Assembly: GCF_039536745.1 (NCBI RefSeq)
Contig: NZ_BAAAZE010000005.1
Span: 248,001 to 312,000, forward strand
DNA from: Actimicrobium antarcticum
GTDB lineage: Bacteria > Pseudomonadota > Gammaproteobacteria > Burkholderiales > Burkholderiaceae_D
Direction of reading: 5' to 3'
DNA: 64,000 nucleotides
Below, one piece after another: positions 35,416 through 43,626 of this stretch. Both the position numbers and the translations under genes were made by a program. Position 1 is the first letter of the stretch, and each line of letters starts with the position of its first letter. The notes beneath the pieces were generated by a model. It searched no databases and had not been told where the DNA came from. It saw only the letters and a list, made by a program, of their open reading frames with translations.

Positions 35416-36306
35416 TCAGGCCGCGTTGAGCGGTATTTTCAAGTAACGCACGCCGTTATCTTCGGGCTCGGGCAAGTGACCCGCACGCATGTTGACCTGG
35501 ACCGAAGGCAGGATCAGTGTCGGCATCTCCAGCGTGGCGTCGCGCTTGTTGCGCATCGCCACGAACTCGGCCTCGCTGACGCCGTTATGCACATGAATGT
35601 TATGGGCGCGCTGATCAGCCACGCTGCTGACGAATTGCACATCGCGCCCGCCGGGCAGGTAGTCATGGCACATGTACAGCAGGGTGTCGGCCGGCAGGCT
35701 GAGCACCTTATTGATCGATTGAAACAGCGTACGGGCATCGCCGCCGGGGAAGTCGCAGCGGGCGCTGCCGTAGTCGGGCATGAACAGCGTGTCGCCGACA
35801 AACGCCATGGTCTGGTCCTGATCCCGGATGACATAAGTCATGCAGGCCGGCGTATGGCCGGGCGTATGCATGGTGCTGCAGGCCAGCGAGCCGATGGCAA
35901 AGGCTTCGTCATCCTGAAACAGGTGATCGAACTGACTGCCATCACGTGCCATGCCGGCATCGGCATTGAACAGCTTGCCGAAGACCTGCTGCACCTGGGT
36001 GATCTGGCTGCCGATGCCGATCTTGCCACCCAGTTGCTGCTGCAAATACGGTGCGGCGGACAGGTGGTCTGCATGGACGTGGGTTTCGAGTATCCACTGC
36101 ACGCTGGCACCGAGCTCGCGTACGCGGGCGATCAGCTTGTCGGCCGAGCGGGTGGTGGTGTGGCCGGACTTCGGATCGTAGTCGAGCACGCTGTCAATCA
36201 ACGCGCAGTGTCCGGTGGTCGGGTCGAGCACCAGATAGCTGACAGTCCAGGTGTTCTGGTCAAAAAAGCCTTCAATCCGGGCGTGGGTGGGTGTGGTGAG
36301 CGCCAT
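35416..36306 (-). CDS. pdo: Persulfide dioxygenase, metallo-beta-lactamase fold
   Basis: A 296-residue MBL-fold protein of the ETHE1/PDO group: THVHADHLSAAPYLQQQLGG supplies His76, His78, Asp80 and His81; HTPGHTPACMTY, VGDTLFMPDYGSARCDFPGG (with the family's Asp and Cys) and MCHDYLPGG complete the site. PDO oxidises glutathione persulfide to sulfite using O2 and a single Fe(II). As first gene of the pdo-sqr-exporter operon it is preceded by a sigma-54-like promoter and an array of ACTGCCA/TGGCAGT boxes. The length and C-terminal region resemble the PDO2-type of FisR-controlled operons. Confidence 0.88.
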   Translation of the reverse strand: MALTTPTHARIEGFFDQNTWTVSYLVLDPTTGHCALIDSVLDYDPKSGHTTTRSADKLIARVRELGASVQWILETHVHADHLSAAPYLQQQLGGKIGIGSQITQVQQVFGKLFNADAGMARDGSQFDHLFQDDEAFAIGSLACSTMHTPGHTPACMTYVIRDQDQTMAFVGDTLFMPDYGSARCDFPGGDARTLFQSINKVLSLPADTLLYMCHDYLPGGRDVQFVSSVADQRAHNIHVHNGVSEAEFVAMRNKRDATLEMPTLILPSVQVNMRAGHLPEPEDNGVRYLKIPLNAA

Positions 36307-36360
36307 GCGGGTATGTCTCCTGTAAAAGCTGGTCTGTAGCGCCAGGCATCTTTACGCTTC

Positions 36361-36376
36361 GCAATAAGCGTACCAA
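36361..36376 (-). promoter_or_regulatory. Sigma-54-like promoter for pdo-sqr-exporter operon
   Basis: On the minus strand TTGGTACGCTTATTGC matches TGGYACG-N4-TTGC with exact -24/-12 spacing and intact GG and GC. The predicted start lies about 43 bases upstream of the pdo ATG. Confidence 0.7.
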
Positions 36377-36460
36377 CCCAGCGATTCAAATTAAATCCGC
36401 ACAAGCTATTGATTTAATGATGATTTATTTTTATTGCTGTCCGAGCAGGGAAGCTTGCGT

Positions 36461-36517
36461 ACTGCCAGTGGCAGCAGCACTCAGCCAAATGGCAGCTAAG
36501 TGGCAGTTCGGGGCAGT
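36461..36517. promoter_or_regulatory. Cluster of candidate FisR boxes, pdo side
   Basis: Contains ACTGCCAGTGGCAG (36461-36474), TGGCAG (36490-36495), TGGCAGT (36501-36507) and GGCAGT (36512-36517). The cluster is 85-140 bp upstream of the pdo -24 element and repeats the palindrome halves seen upstream of the DUF2892 gene. Confidence 0.55.
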
Positions 36518-36585
36518 CATGTGGCAATAACAGTGTGTTGTGTAAATGCTGGCCGCGCGGCGCCGGTCCGCTGGCATGTCATGCG

Positions 36586-36634
36586 ACTGCCATCGTGACA
36601 GTGCATGTCAGCATGGCAGTGAATGGCGCTGCCA
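36586..36634. promoter_or_regulatory. Cluster of candidate FisR boxes, cyd side
   Basis: ACTGCCA (36586-36592), TGGCAGT (36614-36620) and TGGC-GCT-GCCA (36624-36634) lie 70-120 bp upstream of the sigma-54-like element in front of cydP. Confidence 0.5.
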
Positions 36635-36704
36635 TCTGGTTGGCGTGTCATTCGTAAAAATCCCAAGTCCCTGTTTTCAAAAGCATTCTTTTTAAGAAAT
36701 GTTT

Positions 36705-36720
36705 TGGCACGAAACCTGCT
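36705..36720 (+). promoter_or_regulatory. Sigma-54-like promoter in front of cydPABX
   Basis: TGGCACGAAACCTGCT matches TGGCACG-N4-YTGCW with correct spacing and intact GG and GC. The predicted start falls only about two bases before the cydP ATG, so cydP would be read leaderless from this promoter, which weakens or makes unusual this call. Confidence 0.55.
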
Positions 36721-36732
36721 GTATCGGGTGTC

Positions 36733-36909
36733 ATGACCCCTGCCGACCGCCGCCTGCTGCGCCAACTGATCATCGCCGTGCTGATCAAGTTCATTGTCTT
36801 GACCGCACTGTGGTGGCTGTTCGTGCGTGACGCGAGCGTCACCGTCGATGCAGAGCGCATCGCCGACAGGATCACTGCAACAACATCTACTCAAGGAGCA
36901 GGAAAGTGA
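36733..36909 (+). CDS. cydP: CydP, small subunit-like protein of the cytochrome bd operon
   Basis: A 58-residue protein with one transmembrane helix (about 11-31, LIIAVLIKFIVLTALWWLFV) after a basic N-terminus MTPADRRLLRQ. This matches the small CydP proteins found directly before cydA in beta- and gammaproteobacteria. The stop overlaps the cydA GTG start (GTGA). There is no clear ribosome-binding site before the ATG. CydP is thought to be an accessory of the bd oxidase. Confidence 0.75.
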   Translation: MTPADRRLLRQLIIAVLIKFIVLTALWWLFVRDASVTVDAERIADRITATTSTQGAGK

Positions 36910-38477
36910 TTTCAGAACAACTGGTGGACCTGTCACGGCTGCAATTTGCGGCAACGGCGATGTACCACTTTCTATTTGTGCCGCTGACCGTGGGCATGGT
37001 GTGGTTGCTGGTCATCATGGAAAGCGTGTATGTGATGACCGGCAATGTGATCTGGAAAGACATGACGCGCTTCTGGGGCAAGCTGTTCGGCATTAACTTT
37101 GCGCTGGGCGTGACCACTGGCATCACGCTGGAATTCCAGTTCGGTACCAACTGGGCGTATTACTCGCACTATGTCGGCGACATCTTCGGTGCGCCGCTGG
37201 CGATCGAGGGAATGATGGCGTTTTTCCTGGAATCGACAATGATCGGCCTGTTCTTTTTTGGCTGGAACCGGTTGAGCCGGCCGCAGCATCTGCTGGTGAC
37301 GATGCTCATGGCAATCGGCACCAACCTGTCGGCACTATGGATTCTGATTGCCAACGGCTGGATGCAGAATCCGGTCGGCGCCGAATTCAGCTATCTGACC
37401 ATGCGCATGGAAATGGTGGACTTCTGGGCCGTCGTATTCAACCCGGTGGCGCAGGCAAAGTTCGTGCATACCGTGTCGGCCGGCTATGTGACCGGATCGA
37501 TGTTCGTGTTGTCCATTTCCAGCTGGTACCTGTTGAAAGGGCGCAATGTCGAGTTCGCCAAACGCAGTTTTCGGGTGGCGGCAGCGTTTGGTCTGGCATC
37601 GGTGCTGAGCGTGATCGTGCTGGGTGACGAATCCGGCTACACGGTAGGCGAAGCGCAGCAGACCAAGATGGCGGCCATCGAAGCGATGTGGGAAACCAAA
37701 CCGGCACCGGCCGGCCTGACGCTGGTGGCCAGCATCAATGAAGCCGAATCAAAAAACAACTGGGAAATCGAAGTCCCGTGGGTCATGGGCTTGATCGGGA
37801 CCCGCTCGGTCAGCAAGCAGATTCCCGGCATCCACGATATCAAGGCCAACAACCGGGAGCGCATCGTGCGCGGCATCGTGGCGGTCAAGGCACTTGAGAC
37901 CTTGCGTACCCATCGCACCGATACCGTGGCATTGCAGGCATTTGACAGGCACAAAGCCGATCTGGGTTTTGGTCTGTTACTGAAAAAATATGTCGTCGAC
38001 GTCAATCAGGCAACGCCCGCGATGATCGATCGTGCCGTCAATGACACGATGCCGCGCGTGACACCGATGTTCTGGGCATTTCGCATCATGGTGGGTCTGG
38101 GCTTTGCGATGCTGCTGCTGTTCGGGCTGGCGTTCCTGAGCACGATCAAGTCGACCTGCTCGCAGCGGCCGTGGCTGCTGCGATGGGCGCTGTGGATGCT
38201 GCCTGCGCCGTGGATCTCCTGTGAACTGGGCTGGTTCGTGGCGGAGTACGGTCGCCAGCCGTGGACCATTTACGGCGTGCTGCCGACCCACATGAGCGTC
38301 TCTACTCTCAGCGTCAACAACCTGTATGGCTCGCTGGCCGGCTTCATCGTGTTCTACACCGTGCTGTTGATCGTCGAGATGTTCTTGATGGTCAAGTTTG
38401 CGCGACAAGGGCCCGGCAGTCTTGGCACTGGCCGCTATCAGCAAGAAGTTGTGCGCCACGCACCCGTACTGGCTTGA
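36906..38477 (+). CDS. cydA: Cytochrome bd ubiquinol oxidase subunit I
   Basis: A 523-residue subunit very like E. coli CydA in length and sequence: SRLQFAATAMYHFLFVPLTVG has the haem b595 ligand His; AKFVHTVSAGYVTGSMFVL has the b558 His; the long quinol (Q) loop ends in RVTPMFWAFRIM with the second b558 ligand Met after it; GWFVAEYGRQPWTIYGVLPT is the conserved proton/oxygen region. The long Q loop marks it as bd-I rather than the CIO type. It reduces O2 with quinol at the inner membrane. GTG start at 36906 has AAGGAG upstream and overlaps cydP. Confidence 0.95.
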   Translation: MISEQLVDLSRLQFAATAMYHFLFVPLTVGMVWLLVIMESVYVMTGNVIWKDMTRFWGKLFGINFALGVTTGITLEFQFGTNWAYYSHYVGDIFGAPLAIEGMMAFFLESTMIGLFFFGWNRLSRPQHLLVTMLMAIGTNLSALWILIANGWMQNPVGAEFSYLTMRMEMVDFWAVVFNPVAQAKFVHTVSAGYVTGSMFVLSISSWYLLKGRNVEFAKRSFRVAAAFGLASVLSVIVLGDESGYTVGEAQQTKMAAIEAMWETKPAPAGLTLVASINEAESKNNWEIEVPWVMGLIGTRSVSKQIPGIHDIKANNRERIVRGIVAVKALETLRTHRTDTVALQAFDRHKADLGFGLLLKKYVVDVNQATPAMIDRAVNDTMPRVTPMFWAFRIMVGLGFAMLLLFGLAFLSTIKSTCSQRPWLLRWALWMLPAPWISCELGWFVAEYGRQPWTIYGVLPTHMSVSTLSVNNLYGSLAGFIVFYTVLLIVEMFLMVKFARQGPGSLGTGRYQQEVVRHAPVLA

Positions 38478-38486
38478 AGGAGAACA

Positions 38487-39626
38487 ATGATGCTTGATTA
38501 TCCAACCCTGAAAATCATCTGGTGGCTGCTGGTGGGCGTGCTCCTGATCGGCTTTGCGATCATGGACGGTCACGACATGGGCGTCGCAACGCTGCTGCCA
38601 TTCGTCGGACGCAGCGACATCGAACGTCGCGTCGTCATCAATACGGTCGGCCCGCACTGGGACGGCAATCAGGTCTGGTTCATCACTGCCGGAGGTGCCT
38701 TGTTTGCAGCATGGCCGGTCGTGTATGCAACCGCGTTCAGCGGCTTTTACTGGGCAATGATGCTGGTGCTATGGGCCTTGTTTTTTCGCCCGGTCGGCTT
38801 TGATTACCGCAGCAAGATTCACAATGCGGCCTGGCGCAGCACATGGGACTGGGGCCTGTTCATCGGCGGTGCGGTACCGCCATTGGTCTTCGGGATCGCC
38901 TTCGGCAACCTGCTGCAAGGCGTGCCGTTCCGGTTCGACGATTACCTCGTCTCGACCTACACCGGCAGCTTCTGGCAATTGCTCAATCCGTTTGCCTTGC
39001 TGGCCGGCCTGGTCAGCAGTGCCATGATCACGCTGCAGGGAGGCGCGTATCTGGCACACCGTACCGAGGGCACGATCCAGGCGCGCGCCGTCAAAGGCGG
39101 CGTGGCGGCGGCGCTGATACTGGTATTCGCCTTCATCGCCGCCGGCATCTGGCTGCAAAGCATCGAGGGTTTTCGCATCACCTCGGTGATCGACATGGCG
39201 GCCTTGCCTGATCCGCTAGCCAAAACCGTGGTGCGTCAAGCGGGTGCGTGGATGGACAACTATGGCAGGCAACCGCTGCTGTGGTTACTGCCCTTCCTGG
39301 CAATGGCAGGTGCGCTGCTGGCGGCCGGATTGCTGCTGGCACGGCGGACCCTGAGCGCTTTCGTCGCCTCGTCATTGGCAGTGATCGGCGTGATCGGTAC
39401 GGCGGGTGCCTCGATGTTCCCGTTCATCATGCCATCGTCATTGATGCCGGCTGCCAGTCTGACGGTCTGGGACAGCGTTGCCAGTCACCTGAGCCTCGCC
39501 ATCATGTTCTGGGCGACGCTGCTCTTCATGCCGCTGATCGTGCTTTACACCGCGTGGGCTTATCGCGTGATGCGCGGCAAGGTCACGGCTGCGCACATCG
39601 TCGCCAACGACCATTCGGCCTATTGA
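38487..39626 (+). CDS. cydB: Cytochrome bd ubiquinol oxidase subunit II
   Basis: A 379-residue membrane protein. WWLLVGVLLIGFAIMDGHDMGVATLLPFVG is the N-terminal family block, followed by RRVVINTVGPHWDGNQVWFI and GGALFAAWPVVYATAFSGFY; the C-terminal FPFIMPSSLMPAASLTVWD also matches. AAGGAG precedes the ATG, nine bases after cydA. CydB pairs with CydA in the oxidase core. Confidence 0.95.
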   Translation: MMLDYPTLKIIWWLLVGVLLIGFAIMDGHDMGVATLLPFVGRSDIERRVVINTVGPHWDGNQVWFITAGGALFAAWPVVYATAFSGFYWAMMLVLWALFFRPVGFDYRSKIHNAAWRSTWDWGLFIGGAVPPLVFGIAFGNLLQGVPFRFDDYLVSTYTGSFWQLLNPFALLAGLVSSAMITLQGGAYLAHRTEGTIQARAVKGGVAAALILVFAFIAAGIWLQSIEGFRITSVIDMAALPDPLAKTVVRQAGAWMDNYGRQPLLWLLPFLAMAGALLAAGLLLARRTLSAFVASSLAVIGVIGTAGASMFPFIMPSSLMPAASLTVWDSVASHLSLAIMFWATLLFMPLIVLYTAWAYRVMRGKVTAAHIVANDHSAY

Positions 39627-39651
39627 TTCGACTAACTGAGGAGTACAAATT

Positions 39652-39774
39652 ATGTGGTATTTCGCATGGATACTGGGCGTCGGCTTTGCCCTGCTGCTGG
39701 CCATCATGAACGCGATGTGGGGAGAAAATGAAGCCGCCCGGATACGGGACGACAGCGACGACCCGGCATCATGA
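39652..39774 (+). CDS. cydX: CydX, small subunit of cytochrome bd
   Basis: A 40-residue protein, MWYFAWILGVGFALLLAIMN followed by AMWGE and an acidic tail. The MWYFAWILG start and the W-x-E end of the helix are diagnostic for CydX/CbdX, which stabilises the haem site of CydAB. GAGGAG lies nine bases before the ATG. Confidence 0.92.
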   Translation: MWYFAWILGVGFALLLAIMNAMWGENEAARIRDDSDDPAS

Positions 39775-40076
39775 ACGTCATTCCGGAGAAGGCTGCTGCT
39801 GTTGCTACTGCGGCTGCGGGGTCATCGGTGCATTTCCCCAGCCTGGCGGTGGCGCTGGTCATCATGCTGGCCGGCAGCCTGTACCCGTTATTGATGACCG
39901 ACGCCGGCGGCCATGCCGACCATCGCCTCGCGCTGGTTCTGTTTCTGGCCATGAGTGCCGGCTTTGTCCGTGGCGTCGGGTTCGTGCCGCAGGCACTGGT
40001 CTGGCGCTGGATGTTCTCGGGATGGGCCTGCCTGGCAGCGCTGGCCGCAGCGATCGGGATCCGATTTCTGTGGTGA
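39771..40076 (+). CDS. ybgE: YbgE-family cyd operon membrane protein
   Basis: A 101-residue protein with three hydrophobic segments. The block FVRGVGFVPQALVWRWMFSG is typical of the YbgE/CydE protein that follows cydX. It overlaps the cydX stop by four bases (ATGA). It is an accessory of unknown mechanism and is the last gene of the operon. Confidence 0.85.
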   Translation: MNVIPEKAAAVATAAAGSSVHFPSLAVALVIMLAGSLYPLLMTDAGGHADHRLALVLFLAMSAGFVRGVGFVPQALVWRWMFSGWACLAALAAAIGIRFLW

Positions 40077-40739
40077 TTGCCAGGCGATGGCGGAGGCGAG
40101 CGCAAAACAGCATCGGCATGAGCGACATGGACGACGCGCGGTGGTGCACGTGATCAACAGTTGACGTTGCTCACCGTTAGTCGGGTCCTTGATTTGATTA
40201 CCTCCTCACTTGCCCGCCAAGACTATCGCCAGGGATGGAGACAATCCCACGGTTGTGACGCACAGCTAAAAAAATCTACCAAAAATTCATCCGGCAAATC
40301 CTGAACACGCTGGCGAGTTTTTCCCTGCGCTGCAAAAGTACTTCCGACGCGCGCAATGCGTCTGATTGACACCCCCGATCATCGACAAGCCCTGCCTCAC
40401 TGTCAGTGAAATAAAGCGCTCGTTTCTGCACCGTGACCTTTCCTGCCGGTTATCCCGGCCGTAGTCGCGGACTGTCTCTGTGTGATACAACGTGTCACGC
40501 TGGGCGCGCAGATGGATACCGCGCACAGTCTGACGGCGTCAGGTATCACGCCGGCGGCACCTGGATTTTTTAGGGCCGCGACGGCGATCCCTGTACGATG
40601 CACCATCGTATAGGGCGTTTGATCTCTAGCGCATCACCGGACGCAAAAATGACCAAGCTGCCCGTACAATTGGTACCTCCGTCTGCCTGTTCGTATGGTG
40701 TCAGCCATTTTAAAAAGTAGGAAATAAAAACCAACCGTC
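40077..40739. other. Intergenic region, 663 bp, upstream of the phytochrome operon
   Basis: No gene recognised. A palindrome TACGATG-CAC-CATCGTA at 40594-40610, 130 bp before the phytochrome start, is a possible operator. A weak GGA-type ribosome-binding site (TAGGAA, about 40717) precedes the ATG at 40740. Confidence 0.5.
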
Positions 40740-43172
40740 ATGGATAAAAACTTCACCGAAGTCGTTCAAAGCACGTTTGCAGAACCACTCGCAGCAGCCA
40801 CGCCAGAGGTGGATGGTGCAATGCCTTGGGGTCAGGAAACCTATAGCACCAAGCGCCACGGCTTTAGCATTAACAACTGCGAATCCGAACCAATCCGGAC
40901 GCCCGGTTGCATTCAGGCCCATGGGGCGTTGCTGGTGTTGCGCTGTTCGGATCTCTCGGTATTGCAGGCGAGCGAAAATACGCTGGCTATTCTTGGTCAC
41001 AAGCCTCTCGACTTGCTTGGTCACAGCGTCGCGGCAGTCGTCAACGAAGAGGGCGCAATTCGGCTACGCAGTATGTTGGCGACCGAGCAAACCGACCGAA
41101 ATCCGATTTACGCCTTTACGCTGCCAGCCAATGACGAAGTTGCTGCACTGGATGTGACGTTGCATACCATAGACGGCGCGGCGATCCTGGAATTCGAAGC
41201 CGCCGTACGAAGCCAGCGTGCTGCAGGAACGATGCCACATTCTCTGAGCCAAAACGCAAATCCCGACTATTACTCGTTCATCAAGAAATCGGTCACGCGC
41301 ATTCAAACCGCGGATACCGTGCAAGAATTTTGCCAGGCGCTTGCTGAAGAAGTACGTGTGCTGTCGAGCCTCGACCGGGTGATGATTTATAAGTTTCATC
41401 CGGATAATCACGGAGAGGTCGTTGCGGAAAGTCGCCTGAGCCATCTTGTGCCATGGGTCGGCCTGCATTACCCGGCGGCCGATATTCCGAAATCGGCGCG
41501 TGATATTTTCGCCAAAACCTGGATTCGACCGGTGCCTGACATGCATTGCGAGCTGGCCGAGATGATCCCAAGGGCCAACCCCGATACCGGGCAGCCAATC
41601 GACATGATCCACTGCGCGCTGCGCGGCGTCTCGGCCATGTACACCGAATACTCGAAAAACATGGGCGTGGCTGCCAGCCTGACGATGTCGCTCCGACGTG
41701 AAAGCGTTTTGTGGGGTCTGATCATTTGCCATCGCTATAGTGGCCCGTCGCACGTACCGTATGAGTTGCGCGCAGCCTGCGAATTTTTAGCGCAGGTGGC
41801 CTCGTTGCAGTACCGGGCAGTGGAAGATCGAGAGAATGCCACGTACCGCCTGCGGTTGGAAGAAGTCAACCAGAAGCTTCTCAGTATCGCGGCGCAAGAA
41901 GGTGGACTCGCGTCCATGACGGACGGTGAACCCTCGCTGCTGAGCGCAATGCATGCAAGTGGTGCAGCGCTGTTTCATCGTGACCGCTGGTGGCGGGTTG
42001 GTTCAACGCCCACCGAATCGCAACTCGAGGCGCTCGGTCAGTGGGTGGTTGGTCGGTTGGACGTCGGAGCGATCGTTAGCTCCGTGTACGTCACGCACTC
42101 GCTGGCGACCGATTACCCTGCTGGCGCCGAATTTGCCGACGTCGCCAGCGGCGTGCTGGCAGCACCGTTGTCACGCAGCGGCCAGAACTTGATGATGTGG
42201 TTTCGGCCCGAGGTCGAAAAGACGGTTAATTGGGGCGGCAACCCGCACGACGATACACCGGCTGCCGACCCGGGTGATACTCTCGTCAGGCCGCGCCACA
42301 GTTTCGAGCCATTCAGCGAATCGGTTTTTCGTCATGCAACGCCCTGGCTGGAAGTTGAAATCGATGCCGTCTCGCGATTGCGGGCGCTGATCATGGAACT
42401 GGTTATCGTGCGTGCCGAACGACTGGCCGGACTGAATGCCGATCTGGCGCGCAGCAATGAAGAGCTCGATGCGTTTGCTTACGTTGCCAGCCACGACCTG
42501 AAAGAACCATTGCGTGGGATTTCCAAATACGCCCACCAGTTGATGGAGGCAGGATCGCCTGACGAGGATGACAAGCGCAAGCTCGAAGGGCTGCTGCGCC
42601 TGACGTTGCGCATGGACAGCCTGCTCGATTCGCTGCTGCATTTCTCGCGCGTCGGCCGGGAGGAACTGACGCTCGAAAATGTCGATATGAACGATGTGCT
42701 CGGTGATGCGATGGAAATGATCGGCTCCAGAACCAGCGATGGCCGGACGCAGATCGTTGCGCCCCGGCGGCTGCCGCCGGCCATGTGTGATCGTGTGCGG
42801 GTTCGCGAAGTGCTGGTTAACCTGTTGTCGAACGCCGTCAAATACAACGACAAGGCCGATAAACGTGTGGAGGTCAATTATGTCGGTGCGCACGAAGCAT
42901 CGCTGCGCCGCACGTTTCCGCCAGGTTCCGAGGGACAAACGGTGTACTACGTGCGCGACAACGGTATTGGCATCGCCTCTCGCCATTTCGAGCAGGTATT
43001 TAAAATGTTCAAGCGCCTGCATGGTCGGGAAGAATTCGGTGGCGGCACTGGTGCCGGCCTGACGATCGTGCGCAAGCTGGTGGAGCGACACCGCGGGCAG
43101 GTATGGATCGACTCCATTGCTGGTGAGGGGAGCACATTTTTCTTTACGACGAGCAGGTCGGATGAAACCTAG
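40740..43172 (+). CDS. bphP: Bacteriophytochrome histidine kinase
   Basis: An 810-residue red/far-red photoreceptor with PAS (about 40-150), GAF (170-330), PHY (345-540), HisKA and HATPase domains. Cys47 in INNCESEPIRTPGCIQ is the biliverdin-binding Cys of bacteriophytochromes. The GAF domain has HYPAADIPKSAR (the PASDIP motif) and ICHRYSGP with the chromophore His. The PHY tongue motif is RPRHSFEPF. The kinase has FAYVASHDLKEPLRGISKY (phospho-His) and DNGIGIASRHFEQVFKMFKRL, GGTGAGLTIV in the ATP lid. The product overlaps the next gene by 11 bp. No haem oxygenase (bphO) gene is in the window. Confidence 0.92.
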   Translation: MDKNFTEVVQSTFAEPLAAATPEVDGAMPWGQETYSTKRHGFSINNCESEPIRTPGCIQAHGALLVLRCSDLSVLQASENTLAILGHKPLDLLGHSVAAVVNEEGAIRLRSMLATEQTDRNPIYAFTLPANDEVAALDVTLHTIDGAAILEFEAAVRSQRAAGTMPHSLSQNANPDYYSFIKKSVTRIQTADTVQEFCQALAEEVRVLSSLDRVMIYKFHPDNHGEVVAESRLSHLVPWVGLHYPAADIPKSARDIFAKTWIRPVPDMHCELAEMIPRANPDTGQPIDMIHCALRGVSAMYTEYSKNMGVAASLTMSLRRESVLWGLIICHRYSGPSHVPYELRAACEFLAQVASLQYRAVEDRENATYRLRLEEVNQKLLSIAAQEGGLASMTDGEPSLLSAMHASGAALFHRDRWWRVGSTPTESQLEALGQWVVGRLDVGAIVSSVYVTHSLATDYPAGAEFADVASGVLAAPLSRSGQNLMMWFRPEVEKTVNWGGNPHDDTPAADPGDTLVRPRHSFEPFSESVFRHATPWLEVEIDAVSRLRALIMELVIVRAERLAGLNADLARSNEELDAFAYVASHDLKEPLRGISKYAHQLMEAGSPDEDDKRKLEGLLRLTLRMDSLLDSLLHFSRVGREELTLENVDMNDVLGDAMEMIGSRTSDGRTQIVAPRRLPPAMCDRVRVREVLVNLLSNAVKYNDKADKRVEVNYVGAHEASLRRTFPPGSEGQTVYYVRDNGIGIASRHFEQVFKMFKRLHGREEFGGGTGAGLTIVRKLVERHRGQVWIDSIAGEGSTFFFTTSRSDET

Positions 43173-43626
43173 GCATCCATCGTCCTCCATTGCCTCAATC
43201 GTCGTGGTGGAAGATTCAGACGAAGATTTCGACACGCTGCGCGAAGTGGCTGCCAAGGCAGGCATCGCGCGCGTGATCCACCGCGTAGCTTCAGGAGGTG
43301 ACTGCCTTGCATTGCTGCGTGGCGAAGGCAAGGTGAATTTGTCGCTGTTGCCGGCGTTGATCGTGATGGACCTCAATTCGCACGGTGTCGATGGCCGAGA
43401 GGCCCTGATGACAATCAAGAACGATGTACTGCTGAAGGCAATTCCGGTGGTGGTGCTGACGACTTCGGCCAATCCCAAAGATATGGCGTTCTGTTACCAC
43501 GCAGGTGCCAACGCGTACCACGTCAAACCAGTGCACTACAATCAGTATCTATTACTGCTGCGCTCCTTGATGCACTACTGGCTTGACAGCGTCACGCTGC
43601 ATGCCGAATCGGTGAAAGTCAGTTGA
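43162..43626 (+). CDS. Single-domain response regulator (Rcp/BphR-like)
   Basis: A 154-residue receiver-only protein. The acidic pair is in VVVEDSDEDFD (Glu17/Asp18), the phospho-acceptor is Asp70 in LIVMDLNSHGVDGRE, VLTTSANP gives the Thr, and YHVKPVHY the Lys. This is the pattern of the Rcp1-type regulators that take phosphate from phytochrome kinases. ATG at 43162 lies inside the end of bphP, so translation is coupled; a start at 43117 is less likely. It probably relays phosphate between BphP and the next hybrid kinase. Confidence 0.88.
   Translation: MKPRHPSSSIASIVVVEDSDEDFDTLREVAAKAGIARVIHRVASGGDCLALLRGEGKVNLSLLPALIVMDLNSHGVDGREALMTIKNDVLLKAIPVVVLTTSANPKDMAFCYHAGANAYHVKPVHYNQYLLLLRSLMHYWLDSVTLHAESVKVS

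Noticed and set aside
42171..43478. 435-codon frame antisense to bphP and the receiver gene
   Set aside because: Crosses two well-supported genes and has no recognisable domain.
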